Positions 46,736 through 54,623 of a DNA stretch of 64,000 nt are shown one piece after another. The DNA comes from Oscillospiraceae bacterium. GTDB lineage: Bacteria; Bacillota; Clostridia; Oscillospirales; Oscillospiraceae. Each line of letters opens with the position of its first letter. Within the stretch, counting starts at the first letter, position 1. The notes under the pieces are model-generated. The model was not told where the DNA came from, searched no databases, and saw only the letters and a program-made list of their open reading frames with translations. Location: positions 62,001-126,000 of the forward strand of contig SVMM01000007.1 in NCBI GenBank assembly GCA_015067435.1, given 5' to 3'. The translations under genes were made by a program, and so were the position numbers.

Positions 46736-47353
46736 ATGGATTTACTGAACACGACCGTCACCGAATTTACCGAGCAGCTTGCCTCTCCCGCGCCCGTGCC
46801 GGGCGGCGGGGGAGCCAGCGCCCTTGTCGGCGCCATCGGCGTCGCGCTGGGCGACATGGTCGGTGAGCTGACCGTCGGCAAGAAGAAGTATGCCGACGTG
46901 GAGGACGAGATCAAGGATTTGATGGCGCGCGCGCAGACGCTGCGCGTGCGGCTACTCGCCTGCGTCGAGAAGGACGCGCGGCTGTTCGAGCCGCTGAGCC
47001 GCGCCTATAGTATTCCCAAGGACGACCCCGCGCGGAATGAGATCATGGAAAAGTGCCTGCGCGACGCGGCAAGCGTCCCGCTGGAGATCTTTGACCTCTG
47101 CTGCGAAGCAATCGAGTTACAGCGCGAGTTTGCCGCGAAGGGCAGCCGGCTCGTGATCTCCGACGCGGCGACGGGCGTGGTGCTCTGCTGGGGCGCGATG
47201 TACGGCGCGGCGGTGAACGTCAAGGTCAACACCAAGCTGATGCAGGACTGCGCGTACGCCGAGAAGATCAACGCCCACGTCGACGAGGGCATGGCGAAGT
47301 ACTGGCCCGTCGCGGAAAAGGTCTACGAGGACGTGTACCGGACGTTCTGCTGA
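46736..47353 (+). CDS. fchA: Methenyl-THF cyclohydrolase / cyclodeaminase family (FTCD_C), second copy
   Basis: 205 residues of the same family as the gene at 33755. The opening reads SPAPVPGGGGASALVGAIGVALGDMVGELT, with an extra Gly in the PGGG loop compared with the other copy. Its position right behind fhs suggests the cyclohydrolase role, joining methenyl-THF and 10-formyl-THF; that is context, not proof. The sequences of the two copies are clearly diverged. Its end is about 30 bases before the THF riboswitch. Confidence 0.88.
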   Translation: MDLLNTTVTEFTEQLASPAPVPGGGGASALVGAIGVALGDMVGELTVGKKKYADVEDEIKDLMARAQTLRVRLLACVEKDARLFEPLSRAYSIPKDDPARNEIMEKCLRDAASVPLEIFDLCCEAIELQREFAAKGSRLVISDAATGVVLCWGAMYGAAVNVKVNTKLMQDCAYAEKINAHVDEGMAKYWPVAEKVYEDVYRTFC

Positions 47354-47383
47354 CGCGGAGCGACAAAGAAATACCTGCAAACA

Positions 47384-47476
47384 CAGAGTAGGAACAGCGC
47401 GTTAAGTGCCGTCGGATGGGAAGTTGCCGGCGGACGAAGGGCAGGATGCCCGCGGTGCTGTATCCGCATCCGCTGC
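47384..47476 (+). ncRNA. Tetrahydrofolate (THF-I) riboswitch aptamer
   Basis: The conserved THF aptamer words appear in order and spacing: GAGTAG, GCGTTAAGTG, ATGGGA-GTTG, CGAAGGGC, GCCCGCGGTG and GCATCCGCTGC. Paired elements are visible: ACAGC/GCTGT, CCGTCGG/CCGGCGG and GGGC/GCCC. It sits directly before folT, the classic target, and would lower folate uptake when THF is plentiful. Confidence 0.93.
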
Positions 47477-47491
47477 TGCAAAAGGAAAATG

Positions 47492-47523
47492 CCTCCTTTC
47501 GCAGCAACCGCTGCGAAGGGAGG
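47492..47523 (+). promoter_or_regulatory. Riboswitch expression platform hiding the folT ribosome site
   Basis: 14-bp stem CCTCCTTTCGCAGC / GCTGCGAAGGGAGG (one G-U) with loop AACC. The folT ribosome site GGGAGG is inside the 3' arm, and CTTTTT follows, so it could block translation or end transcription. GCTGC in the aptamer's 3' end (47472-47476) can pair with GCAGC of the 5' arm as the alternative state. Confidence 0.8.
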
Positions 47524-47530
47524 ACTTTTT

Positions 47531-48073
47531 ATGTTCAAAAACACCAGACAGCTGGCGATCGACGCCATGCTTGCCGCCATGTGCGCGGTGCTCGGCTACC
47601 TCGCGCTCGACATCGTACGCCTCAAGATCACGTTCGAGAGCGTTCCCATTCTCGTCGGCGCGCTGCTGTTCGGGCCGGCGGACGGCGCGGCGATCGGCCT
47701 CGTCGGCACGCTGGTTTACCAGCTGCTGCGCTACGGCGTGTCCGCCACGACGGCGCTGTGGATCCTGCCATATGTGCTCTGCGGCGCGCTCGTCGGCTGG
47801 TACGCGCGCTCGCGCCGCTTTGCGCTCAGCCAGACGCAGACGCTTTCAATCGTCGTGCTCGCCGAGCTGATGGTCACGCTGCTCAACACCGGCGTGATCT
47901 ACGTCGACAGCAAGCTCTACGGCTACTACACCCCCGCGCTCATTACCGGCTCGCTCGCACTGCGCCTCGCGATCTGCGTGGGCAAGGCGGTGGCGTATTC
48001 CTTTGCCCTGCCGCCGCTGCTGCTCTCGCTGCGGCGCGCCGCGAGCGTCGGGAAAAGCGGAGGCGTGGCATGA
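47531..48073 (+). CDS. folT: Folate ECF transporter S component
   Basis: 180-residue membrane protein with about six helices that binds folate and works with a shared EcfA/EcfT energising module, not encoded here. The N-terminal TRQLAIDAMLAAMCAVLGYLAL and SVPILVGALLFGPADGAAIGLVGTL are typical for FolT. ATG 47531 lies seven bases past the GGGAGG hidden in the hairpin; longer frames are rejected. Its stop overlaps folC (ATGA). Control is through the THF riboswitch directly upstream. Confidence 0.93.
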   Translation: MFKNTRQLAIDAMLAAMCAVLGYLALDIVRLKITFESVPILVGALLFGPADGAAIGLVGTLVYQLLRYGVSATTALWILPYVLCGALVGWYARSRRFALSQTQTLSIVVLAELMVTLLNTGVIYVDSKLYGYYTPALITGSLALRLAICVGKAVAYSFALPPLLLSLRRAASVGKSGGVA

Positions 48074-49350
48074 CGGCGCGGGAGGCGATCGCCTACATCG
48101 AGCACTACGGCTGGAGCACGACGCGCCTCGGCCTCGACCGGACGCGGGAGCTGCTGCGCCGCATCGGCGAGCCGCAGAAGAAGCTCAAATTCGTCCACGT
48201 CGCGGGCAGCAACGGCAAGGGCAGCACCTGCGCCATGCTGGACGCGATCATGCGCGCGGCGGGGTATCGCACGGGGCTGTACACCTCGCCCTACATTCAG
48301 GATTTCTGCGAGCGCATCCAGGTCGACGGCGAGAACATCCCCGGCGACGCGCTCGCGGCGGTGACGGAGACCGTGCGCGACGCCGCGGAGGCGATGGAGG
48401 ACCACCCCAGCCAGTTTGAGCTTGTGACCGCCGCGGCAATGCTGTACTTTGCCGAGCGGCGCTGCGACATCGTGGTGCTGGAGGTCGGCATGGGCGGCGC
48501 GCTGGACTCCACCAACGCCATCGACTGCCCGGAGGCGGCTGTCATCACGAACATCGGCCTGGAGCACACGGAGTATCTGGGCGACACGGTCGAAAAGATC
48601 GCCGCGACGAAATCGGGCATCATCAAGCCCGGCTGCCGCGCGGTGTGCTACGACGGCGCGCCGGAGGTCACGGCGGTCGTGCGGGAGGTGTGCGCGGAGA
48701 GGAACGTGCCGCTGCGCGTGGCGGACTATGCCGCTGTGACGCCGCTTTCCGAGACGCTGGACGGCCAGCGCTTTTCGTGGCATGGCGAGACTTACGATCT
48801 CGCACTGCTCGGCGCGCACCAGCTCCGCAATGCCGCGACGGTGCTGGAAACCGTGGCGGCGCTGCGCGAGGGCGGCTGGGATATCCCGGAACGCGCCGTA
48901 CGCGCGGGGCTTGCCGGCGTCAAATGGCCCGCGCGCATGGAGGTCATGCGCCGCACGCCGCTGTTTCTGATCGACGGCGGGCACAATCCCCAGTGCGCGG
49001 AGGCGCTTGCCGGAAGCCTGCAAAGGCTTCTGCCGGAGAAAAAGGTCGTGTTCCTGCTCGGCGTGCTCGCGGACAAGGACTATCCGCGCATGATGGAGAC
49101 GCTTTCGCCGCTGGCGCAGGAGTTTGTGTGCCTCACGCCGCTGAGTCCGCGCGCGCTTCCGGCGGAGGAGCTGTCGGCGCATCTGCGGGAGCATGGCGCG
49201 GCGGCGCGCGCCTGTGGGACGATCGAAGACGGCCTGCGCGCCGCCTTTGCGGCGGCGGGGACGGACGGCGCGGTGGTCGCGTTCGGCTCGCTCTACCTCG
49301 TCGGCGCGATCCGCGGCGCGTATCAAAAGGCGCCCGACGCGTTTATCTGA
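48070..49350 (+). CDS. folC: Folylpolyglutamate / dihydrofolate synthase
   Basis: Adds glutamate residues to folates, trapping them in the cell. The 426 residues are a full Mur-ligase-like enzyme: P-loop VAGSNGKGSTCAML (about 44-57), the Mg/ATP motif EVGMGGALDSTN (about 138-149), NIGLEHTEYLGDT and the C-terminal FLIDGGHNPQ. It is translated with folT (overlap ATGA) and therefore also falls under the riboswitch. It joins the folate supply to the histidine C1 pathway. Confidence 0.95.
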   Translation: MTAREAIAYIEHYGWSTTRLGLDRTRELLRRIGEPQKKLKFVHVAGSNGKGSTCAMLDAIMRAAGYRTGLYTSPYIQDFCERIQVDGENIPGDALAAVTETVRDAAEAMEDHPSQFELVTAAAMLYFAERRCDIVVLEVGMGGALDSTNAIDCPEAAVITNIGLEHTEYLGDTVEKIAATKSGIIKPGCRAVCYDGAPEVTAVVREVCAERNVPLRVADYAAVTPLSETLDGQRFSWHGETYDLALLGAHQLRNAATVLETVAALREGGWDIPERAVRAGLAGVKWPARMEVMRRTPLFLIDGGHNPQCAEALAGSLQRLLPEKKVVFLLGVLADKDYPRMMETLSPLAQEFVCLTPLSPRALPAEELSAHLREHGAAARACGTIEDGLRAAFAAAGTDGAVVAFGSLYLVGAIRGAYQKAPDAFI

Positions 49351-49353
49351 ACA

Positions 49354-49401
49354 AAAAACGGGATCCCGCGGCATTGGGGGCAGCCGCGGGGTCCCGTTTT
49401 G
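49354..49401. terminator. Strong terminator after folC
   Basis: Stem AAAACGGGATCCCGCGGC / GCCGCGGGGTCCCGTTTT (one G-U) enclosing ATTGGGGGCA. It ends the hut-fol run and also faces the small minus-strand gene. Confidence 0.88.
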
Positions 49402-49430
49402 CGGTGGGCTGTGTAAAAATGGGGCGCGCG

Positions 49431-49673
49431 TTACGCGGAGAGGCGCACGATCTCGCCGAGCATCTGCTGCTCCGGGATCGGGCGGCAGTCGAAGCCCAGC
49501 ACCTCGCCGTCGGCGTCGTCGACGTAGCAGTCGTAGCGCATCCAGTCGGTGTCGAAGCGGATCTCGAAAAGCCCGTCGCTGTGGAGGACGCAGAGGTCGG
49601 AGAGCTCGGTGACGGCGAGGCGTGCATAGGCGGCGGCAGCCTGAACGGCGGTATTGGCAAGAATGTTCTGCAT
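49431..49673 (-). CDS. Small hypothetical protein (80 aa)
   Basis: 80 residues with a helical N-terminal half (ANTAVQAAAAYARLAVTELSDL) and a strand-rich C-terminal half (EIRFDTDWMRYDCYVDDADGEVLGFDCRPI). The latter vaguely recalls a PepSY strand pattern, with two cysteines. No signal peptide. AAAGGAG lies eight bases ahead of the ATG, which supports it as a real gene. It is downstream of the histidine kinase gene across a terminator. Function unknown. Confidence 0.65.
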   Translation of the reverse strand: MQNILANTAVQAAAAYARLAVTELSDLCVLHSDGLFEIRFDTDWMRYDCYVDDADGEVLGFDCRPIPEQQMLGEIVRLSA

Positions 49674-49755
49674 GGTGATAGGCTCCTTTCAAATTCATAT
49701 GTCGTTCCGCCGGAGCGGAGTGGTTTGTTCCTTTGATGGTTTCAGCATAGCGGAG

Positions 49756-49776
49756 AAAATTAAGAAAAAAATTAAG
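49756..49776. repeat. Tandem AAAATTAAG repeat
   Basis: Two exact copies (49756-49764 and 49768-49776) 12 bp apart, upstream of the 80-aa gene. It could be a response-regulator site, although it partly coincides with the terminator's U-run. Confidence 0.35.
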
Positions 49777-49807
49777 ACCCGAAGTTTTCCTCAAAAAACT
49801 CCGGGTC
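49764..49807 (-). terminator. Terminator after the histidine kinase gene
   Basis: Stem GACCCGGAGTTTT / AAAACTTCGGGTC on the minus strand followed by TTAATTTTTTTC. Confidence 0.75.
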
Positions 49808-49823
49808 TCAATTTTATGTAAAC

Positions 49824-51170
49824 TTACAGCGGCAGCGTGACGGTGAAGGTGCTGCCCTCGCCGAGGGTACTTTCCACGCTTGCCGCGCCGCCCTGAAACT
49901 CCGCCATCTCGCGCACCATCGAAAGCCCGAGACCGGAGCCGCCGTCCTCCCCGCGGGAGGCGTCCGCCTGCCAGAAGCGCTGCCAGATCTTGTCCTGATC
50001 CTCCTTCGCGATGCCGATGCCGTCGTCCGTGACGCGCAGCACGGCGGTTTTGCCCTCCTTTTTCAGCGAAAGCGCGACGCGGCCGTTGTCCCTGCCGTAC
50101 TTGTACGCGTTTTGCAGCAGGTTCTGCACGATGCGCGCCATGAGCGACGGGTTGAAGCGCGCGGTCACGCCCGGCTCGATCTCCGCGGTGCGCGTGATGC
50201 CGCGCTCCGCCGCGGGGACGAACTCGTCGTTCAGCGCCGTGAGGAATTCGCTTAAGTCCGCCGCGCGCAGGGGATAGCGGTCGACGCCCTGCTGCAGGCG
50301 CGTCAGGCTCAGCAGCTGGTCGATCAGCTCCGACATCCGGTGCCCCTGCGCCTCGATGACGTCCATCGATTTGAGATAGTCCTCCGGCGTTTTGTCCTTG
50401 CGCCGCGCGCGGTCGCATTGGGCAAGGATGACGGCGACGGGCGTGCGCAGCTCGTGTGCGGCGTCGGAGGCGAACTGCCGCTCGGCGTTAAACGACGCCT
50501 CCAGCCGCCCGAACATCCGGTCGAACGTTCGGCCCAGCAGGCGCATCTCGCTCGGCCCGCGGCGCAGATCGATGCGCGCGGAGAGATCCTGCCCGTCGGA
50601 GATACTGTTCGCGCGCTTCACGATCAGCTCCATGGGCCGGAACGCATTGCGCGCGATGAGCCAGCCGCCGACAGCGGTGAGCAGAAGGATGCAGGGCAGC
50701 AGCGTCCACGTCAGCACCATGATCGTGTGCATCAGCCCGCTGCGGTCGGCGGAATCGATCACGCCGCGTATCCACAGCGTCGTCACCGTCATGTCCACAA
50801 ACACGTCGTAGACGAAGTAATCGCTCCCGCCGGCGCGGACGGTGCGGACGACGCTGTCGTCAAAGGGAACGTCGATCTCCGCGCCCTCGATCTCCGCGCC
50901 GCGCAGCAGGACGCCGTCCGCATCAAAGACGCTGCAATAGACGCCGCGGCGGTAGAAGTCGATGTCCTCCCACTCGAAGCCGCCGTTGTCGAACTCCACG
51001 CGGCTCGCGTTGTGCTGCACGACCTTGACGAGACGCCCCGCCGGGTCGTCGGTGACGCTCGCGCCGTTGATGACGAATACGAACACCAGAACCATCGCCG
51101 AGAGCAGCAGGATCATCAGCGTGAACCACGCCGTGAGCCGCAGCTTGGCGGAGAGGTTGATCCTTGCCAT
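49824..51170 (-). CDS. Sensor histidine kinase
   Basis: 448 residues: TM1 (about 13-35), an extracytoplasmic sensor of about 110 residues, TM2 (about 150-173), a HAMP-like linker (about 175-225), the H-box FASDAAHELRTP with His239, and an ATPase domain with N-box NLLQNAYKYG, G1 DDGIGIA and G2 GLGLSMV. All catalytic boxes are intact. It follows the response regulator by four bases and is the last gene of the ABC-importer operon. The sensor part, acidic and with YDVFVDM, has no recognised ligand. Confidence 0.93.
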   Translation of the reverse strand: MARINLSAKLRLTAWFTLMILLLSAMVLVFVFVINGASVTDDPAGRLVKVVQHNASRVEFDNGGFEWEDIDFYRRGVYCSVFDADGVLLRGAEIEGAEIDVPFDDSVVRTVRAGGSDYFVYDVFVDMTVTTLWIRGVIDSADRSGLMHTIMVLTWTLLPCILLLTAVGGWLIARNAFRPMELIVKRANSISDGQDLSARIDLRRGPSEMRLLGRTFDRMFGRLEASFNAERQFASDAAHELRTPVAVILAQCDRARRKDKTPEDYLKSMDVIEAQGHRMSELIDQLLSLTRLQQGVDRYPLRAADLSEFLTALNDEFVPAAERGITRTAEIEPGVTARFNPSLMARIVQNLLQNAYKYGRDNGRVALSLKKEGKTAVLRVTDDGIGIAKEDQDKIWQRFWQADASRGEDGGSGLGLSMVREMAEFQGGAASVESTLGEGSTFTVTLPL

Positions 51171-51174
51171 CGCG

Positions 51175-51846
51175 TCAGTCCTCCCGCAGCACCCAGCCCG
51201 TGCCCCAGACCGTGTGGATGAGTTTCTTGTCGAAGCCCGTGTCCATCTTCTTGCGCAGATACCCCACGTAGACGTCCACGACGTTGGTGCCGCCCTCGTA
51301 GTCGTAGTTCCAGAGGTTGTTTTCGATCATCTCGCGCGAGAGCACGACGCCGCGGTTGCGCAGCATGTACTCCAGCAGCGAGAACTCCTTCGCCGTCAGA
51401 TCGATGGGCTTTCCCGCGCGCGTCACCGTTTTGGCGGAGGCGTCGAGCGAGAGGTCGGCAATCGTGTAGACGTTGGAGCGGTTGCCCGTGTACTTGCGCG
51501 TCATCGCGCGCACGACGGCGAGCAGCTCGTCGAAGTGGAAGGGCTTGACGAGGTAGTAGTCCCCGCCGCTCTCCAGCCCCTCCACCTTGTCCGCCACGCT
51601 GTCGCGCGAGGTGAGGAACAGCACGGGCGTCGCGTTCCCCTGCGCGCGCAGGGTGCGCACGAGCGTCAGCCCGTCCATTTTCGGCATCATGACGTCCAGA
51701 ACGACGACGTCGAAGTCCGCGCACGCCATGAAGTCCAGCGCCTCTTGCCCGTTGTAGCAGGAATCGACGCTGTAGCCGTCGTCCGTCAGCGCCTCGGCGA
51801 TCATCGCGTTGAGGTGCTTTTCATCCTCCACGACCAAAATCCGCAT
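51175..51846 (-). CDS. OmpR-family response regulator
   Basis: 223 residues: receiver domain with the acidic pair VVEDE (6-9), phospho-acceptor Asp51 in VVLDVMMPKMDG, Thr/Ser in LTSRDS and Lys in LVKPF; then an OmpR-type winged helix with ENNLWNYDYEGGTNVVDVYVGYLRKK. It pairs with the kinase downstream. Four bases separate it from the small membrane protein upstream, so it is transcribed with the ABC importer and may control that operon. Confidence 0.94.
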   Translation of the reverse strand: MRILVVEDEKHLNAMIAEALTDDGYSVDSCYNGQEALDFMACADFDVVVLDVMMPKMDGLTLVRTLRAQGNATPVLFLTSRDSVADKVEGLESGGDYYLVKPFHFDELLAVVRAMTRKYTGNRSNVYTIADLSLDASAKTVTRAGKPIDLTAKEFSLLEYMLRNRGVVLSREMIENNLWNYDYEGGTNVVDVYVGYLRKKMDTGFDKKLIHTVWGTGWVLRED

Positions 51847-51850
51847 GGCG

Positions 51851-52324
51851 TCAGAACTCGGCGTCGATGACCAGCTCGTCCTCCTCGCCGGTCAGCGTGT
51901 CGTCCTGCATCTCCTCCGCGGTCGGCTCCGCGATGAACTCGGAGAGGTACGCCTCCTCCGGCAGGCCCGCGAGGAAGCCGGGGATGTTGATGATGACGCC
52001 GTCCATGCTGTAGGGCAGCTTCTGCGAGACCTCGATGATCTGCTCGTCGCCGCCCTTTTCCTGCGTGATGCCCAGCGCCATGCCGAAGTTCTGACCGATG
52101 TGGGTCGTCATGCCGCGCTCCTTGTTGTAGAGCTTGGCGACCTGCTCGCCCTTGATGTAGACCACGACCTTGTAGGGCACGCCGCAGGTCTGGCCGTTGT
52201 ACTCCAGCGCCTTGTTGTCGAAGTACACCGTGTGGCCGCGCCCGATGACCATCATTACGGCTGCGACGGCGAGGAGCGCCGCCACAAAGGCGCAGCGGAT
52301 CAGCAGCTTTTTCCCGTTCTTCAC
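51851..52324 (-). CDS. Small membrane-anchored protein of the ABC-importer operon
   Basis: 157 residues. A basic start and one helix (about 8-28, LIRCAFVAALLAVAAVMMVIG) anchor a domain of about 125 residues outside the membrane or, less likely, a secreted form. The domain reads YFDNKALEYNGQTCGVPYKVVVYIKGEQVAKLYNKERG, then a hydrophobic segment PYSMDGVIINIPGFLAGL, and an acidic tail. I do not recognise a characterised family. It lies between the last permease (four-base overlap) and the response regulator, so it may be an accessory part of the transporter or link it to the kinase. Confidence 0.75.
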   Translation of the reverse strand: MKNGKKLLIRCAFVAALLAVAAVMMVIGRGHTVYFDNKALEYNGQTCGVPYKVVVYIKGEQVAKLYNKERGMTTHIGQNFGMALGITQEKGGDEQIIEVSQKLPYSMDGVIINIPGFLAGLPEEAYLSEFIAEPTAEEMQDDTLTGEEDELVIDAEF

Positions 52325-53454
52325 TTCGCCGCCTCCTTTGCCGCTTCCTCCGCCGCGGCGCGCGCCAGCTCCTGCGCGGTGCGGCTCTTGTTGCGGCGCT
52401 TCTTCGTCTCATACATCACCAGCGCGATCGTGATGACGCCGTAGGAGCAGAAGACGCGGAAGTATTCGCCGATCATCGAGTCGCCGGTGATCGCCGCGCC
52501 GGCCTTCGGCGCCACAATGAACATCGTGTGGAACAATATCACGCCGAGGAACACGTTGCCGATGCTCGCCTTGTCCACGCTCGCGCCGCCCACCAGCAGC
52601 GCGGCGATGCAGAACATGCCGATCTGGGAGTGGGAGGAGTAGGTGGAGATGTTGCCCATGTTTTGCAGGTAGATGATCATGCCGAAGCCCGCCATGACCG
52701 TCGAGATCACGATGGAGATGAGGCGCGTGCGCTCGACGTTGATGCCCGCGTCGCGCGCGACCTCCATGTCCTGCCCGACGGCGCGCATGTCCTGTCCCAG
52801 CTTCGTCTTGCGGAACCAGAGGATGAACAGGCACAGCACGCCGATGATGAGGAACGTCAGCACCGGCACCTTCACGCCGCCGATGTTCACCGCCAGCAGG
52901 TTGTCAAGGCACTGGCGCATGTTCAGCAGGCTCACGGTGTTGCGGATGCCGTAGCCGCGCGGCAGCTTGACCGAAAAGTGTTTGATCGGGATGATCGAGC
53001 CCATCATGTACAGCACGACCAGCTGATACACGCCGGTCATAAAGAAGCTGATGATGTAGCTCGTGATCATCTCGCGGCCCTTGGAATGGTTCAATATGCT
53101 GCCGCACAAAAGACCGAGCAAAATTGAGAACGGGATCTGCAAAATCATCGCCAGCACGACGCCCGGGATGCCCCAGATCTGCCAGTCGGAGACGAAGATC
53201 AGCGCAATCTCGCCCGCCATGGCGCCGAGCGTCATGGCGAAGTTGAGACCCATACCCGCCATGATGGGGATCAGCAGGCAGAGAATGAGGAAGATGTTGC
53301 GCCCCATGCGCGTGACGATCTCGTTGATGAGATATGCGGGCGAAAACCCGGAGAGCGGGATGCAGAACGCACAGATGAGGATAAACAGGATCGGGACGAT
53401 GTTGTTGCGGACAAATTCCAGCGCCTTCGCGCCGAAGCCCTTGTTCTCTTCCAT
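52321..53454 (-). CDS. ABC transporter permease (BPD_transp_2/RbsC-YufQ type), second
   Basis: 377 residues with about 8-10 helices. It contains GLNFAMTLGAMAGEIAL in the first half and ALLVGGASVDKASIGNVFLGVILFHTM in the second; the second has a near twin (ILIGGASVNKASIANVVIGTFLFQGM) in the other permease, so the two are duplicates. The C-terminal tail is Ala/Glu/Lys-rich. ATG 53454 shares a base with the stop of the other permease and has AAGGAGG upstream. It forms the channel with the next protein. Confidence 0.9.
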   Translation of the reverse strand: MEENKGFGAKALEFVRNNIVPILFILICAFCIPLSGFSPAYLINEIVTRMGRNIFLILCLLIPIMAGMGLNFAMTLGAMAGEIALIFVSDWQIWGIPGVVLAMILQIPFSILLGLLCGSILNHSKGREMITSYIISFFMTGVYQLVVLYMMGSIIPIKHFSVKLPRGYGIRNTVSLLNMRQCLDNLLAVNIGGVKVPVLTFLIIGVLCLFILWFRKTKLGQDMRAVGQDMEVARDAGINVERTRLISIVISTVMAGFGMIIYLQNMGNISTYSSHSQIGMFCIAALLVGGASVDKASIGNVFLGVILFHTMFIVAPKAGAAITGDSMIGEYFRVFCSYGVITIALVMYETKKRRNKSRTAQELARAAAEEAAKEAAK

Positions 53455-54608
53455 CAGCGTCCGCCTCCTTCCGTTTTGCGCGTGAGCGCGTAGAGGATCA
53501 TGCCCTGCGAGACGATGACGCGGATGACCTCGCTCATATCCATGTGGATCGCGGAGTTCATCACCGTTGGCGTCATCGTGACCATGCCCTGAAACAGGAA
53601 CGTGCCGATGACGACGTTGGCGATGCTCGCCTTGTTGACGCTCGCGCCGCCGATCAGGATGGCGGACACGGCGGGCAGCGCCATGTAGAACGGCGCGTTG
53701 TAGAGCTGGATGAAGCCGAAGCCCTGCTCGTAGACGAGAATGCCCATCGCGCCCAGCCACGTCGAGAGGATGACGGACAGCAGGCGCATCCGGTCGACGT
53801 TGACGCCCGCGGCGCGCGCGAACGTCGGGTTCGAGCCGACGGCGGTCATCGCCGTGCCGGTCTTCGTGTGCAGGAACGCCCACATCAGGAACGCCAGCAG
53901 CGCGAAGAACAGAAGCGTTCCGGTCGGCAGGATAAAGTCGTCGCTGAATTTGATCGCCAGGAAGTTCGCCAGCGCCTTGTCGTAGAAGCCCTCCAGCGAG
54001 ATCGTGGTGCGCAGGCCCTTGCCCGCGAAGCCCCAGACCATCGTCGGGCTGTGGTAGGGCAGCAGCAGCCACATCATGCACATGAACGACACCGACGAGA
54101 AGCCGACGTAGGTCGCGATCATCATTTCGCCGCCCTTGATGCGGTTGAGGAGCCAGCCGTAGCCGCTGCCGAGCACGATGGCGATGGGCGTCGCGATCAA
54201 AATCGCGGCAAAGAAGCTGCCGACGCCGGTGAAGCCCAGTTCAATGGACATCGTCGCGCCGAGAAGACCCGAGATGATGCCCAGCGGCAGCCCGAAGTTG
54301 AGGCCGCAGCCGGAGTGGATCATCGGCACCATGGCGAGCACGAGCACCGCGTTCCAGCTGAAGCGGTTGATGACGTTGGCCACCTGCTTCCAGAAGTCGT
54401 TGCCGACGAACGGCGCGACAATGAACATCAGCAGCAGGAAGCCCGTGATGATGAGGCGCGGCAGACCGAAGGACGCCGCCAGCGCCCGCAGGGGCCCCAT
54501 CTCGCGCATTTGCAGCGCTGACGGCGCCGCGGCGGGGGTGATCGCGGATCTCAGCTCGTCGTTAAGCTTGGACGGGCTGTTGAGATTGTTGTCTTTCTTT
54601 TCGCTCAT
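53454..54608 (-). CDS. ABC transporter permease (BPD_transp_2/RbsC-YufP type), first
   Basis: 384 residues. An extended polar N-terminus (about 1-45, SEKKDNNLNSPSKL) is followed by about nine helices. The SGCGLNFGLPLGIISGLLGA stretch and GVNVDRMRLLSVILSTWLGAMG are typical of the sugar/nucleoside-type permease family. Starts at 54608 after a GGGGGTGGGG purine run, 15 bases from the ATPase gene. Together with its paralog it forms a heterodimeric channel. Substrate unknown. Confidence 0.9.
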   Translation of the reverse strand: MSEKKDNNLNSPSKLNDELRSAITPAAAPSALQMREMGPLRALAASFGLPRLIITGFLLLMFIVAPFVGNDFWKQVANVINRFSWNAVLVLAMVPMIHSGCGLNFGLPLGIISGLLGATMSIELGFTGVGSFFAAILIATPIAIVLGSGYGWLLNRIKGGEMMIATYVGFSSVSFMCMMWLLLPYHSPTMVWGFAGKGLRTTISLEGFYDKALANFLAIKFSDDFILPTGTLLFFALLAFLMWAFLHTKTGTAMTAVGSNPTFARAAGVNVDRMRLLSVILSTWLGAMGILVYEQGFGFIQLYNAPFYMALPAVSAILIGGASVNKASIANVVIGTFLFQGMVTMTPTVMNSAIHMDMSEVIRVIVSQGMILYALTRKTEGGGR

Positions 54609-54623
54609 TTCGTCCCCACCCCC

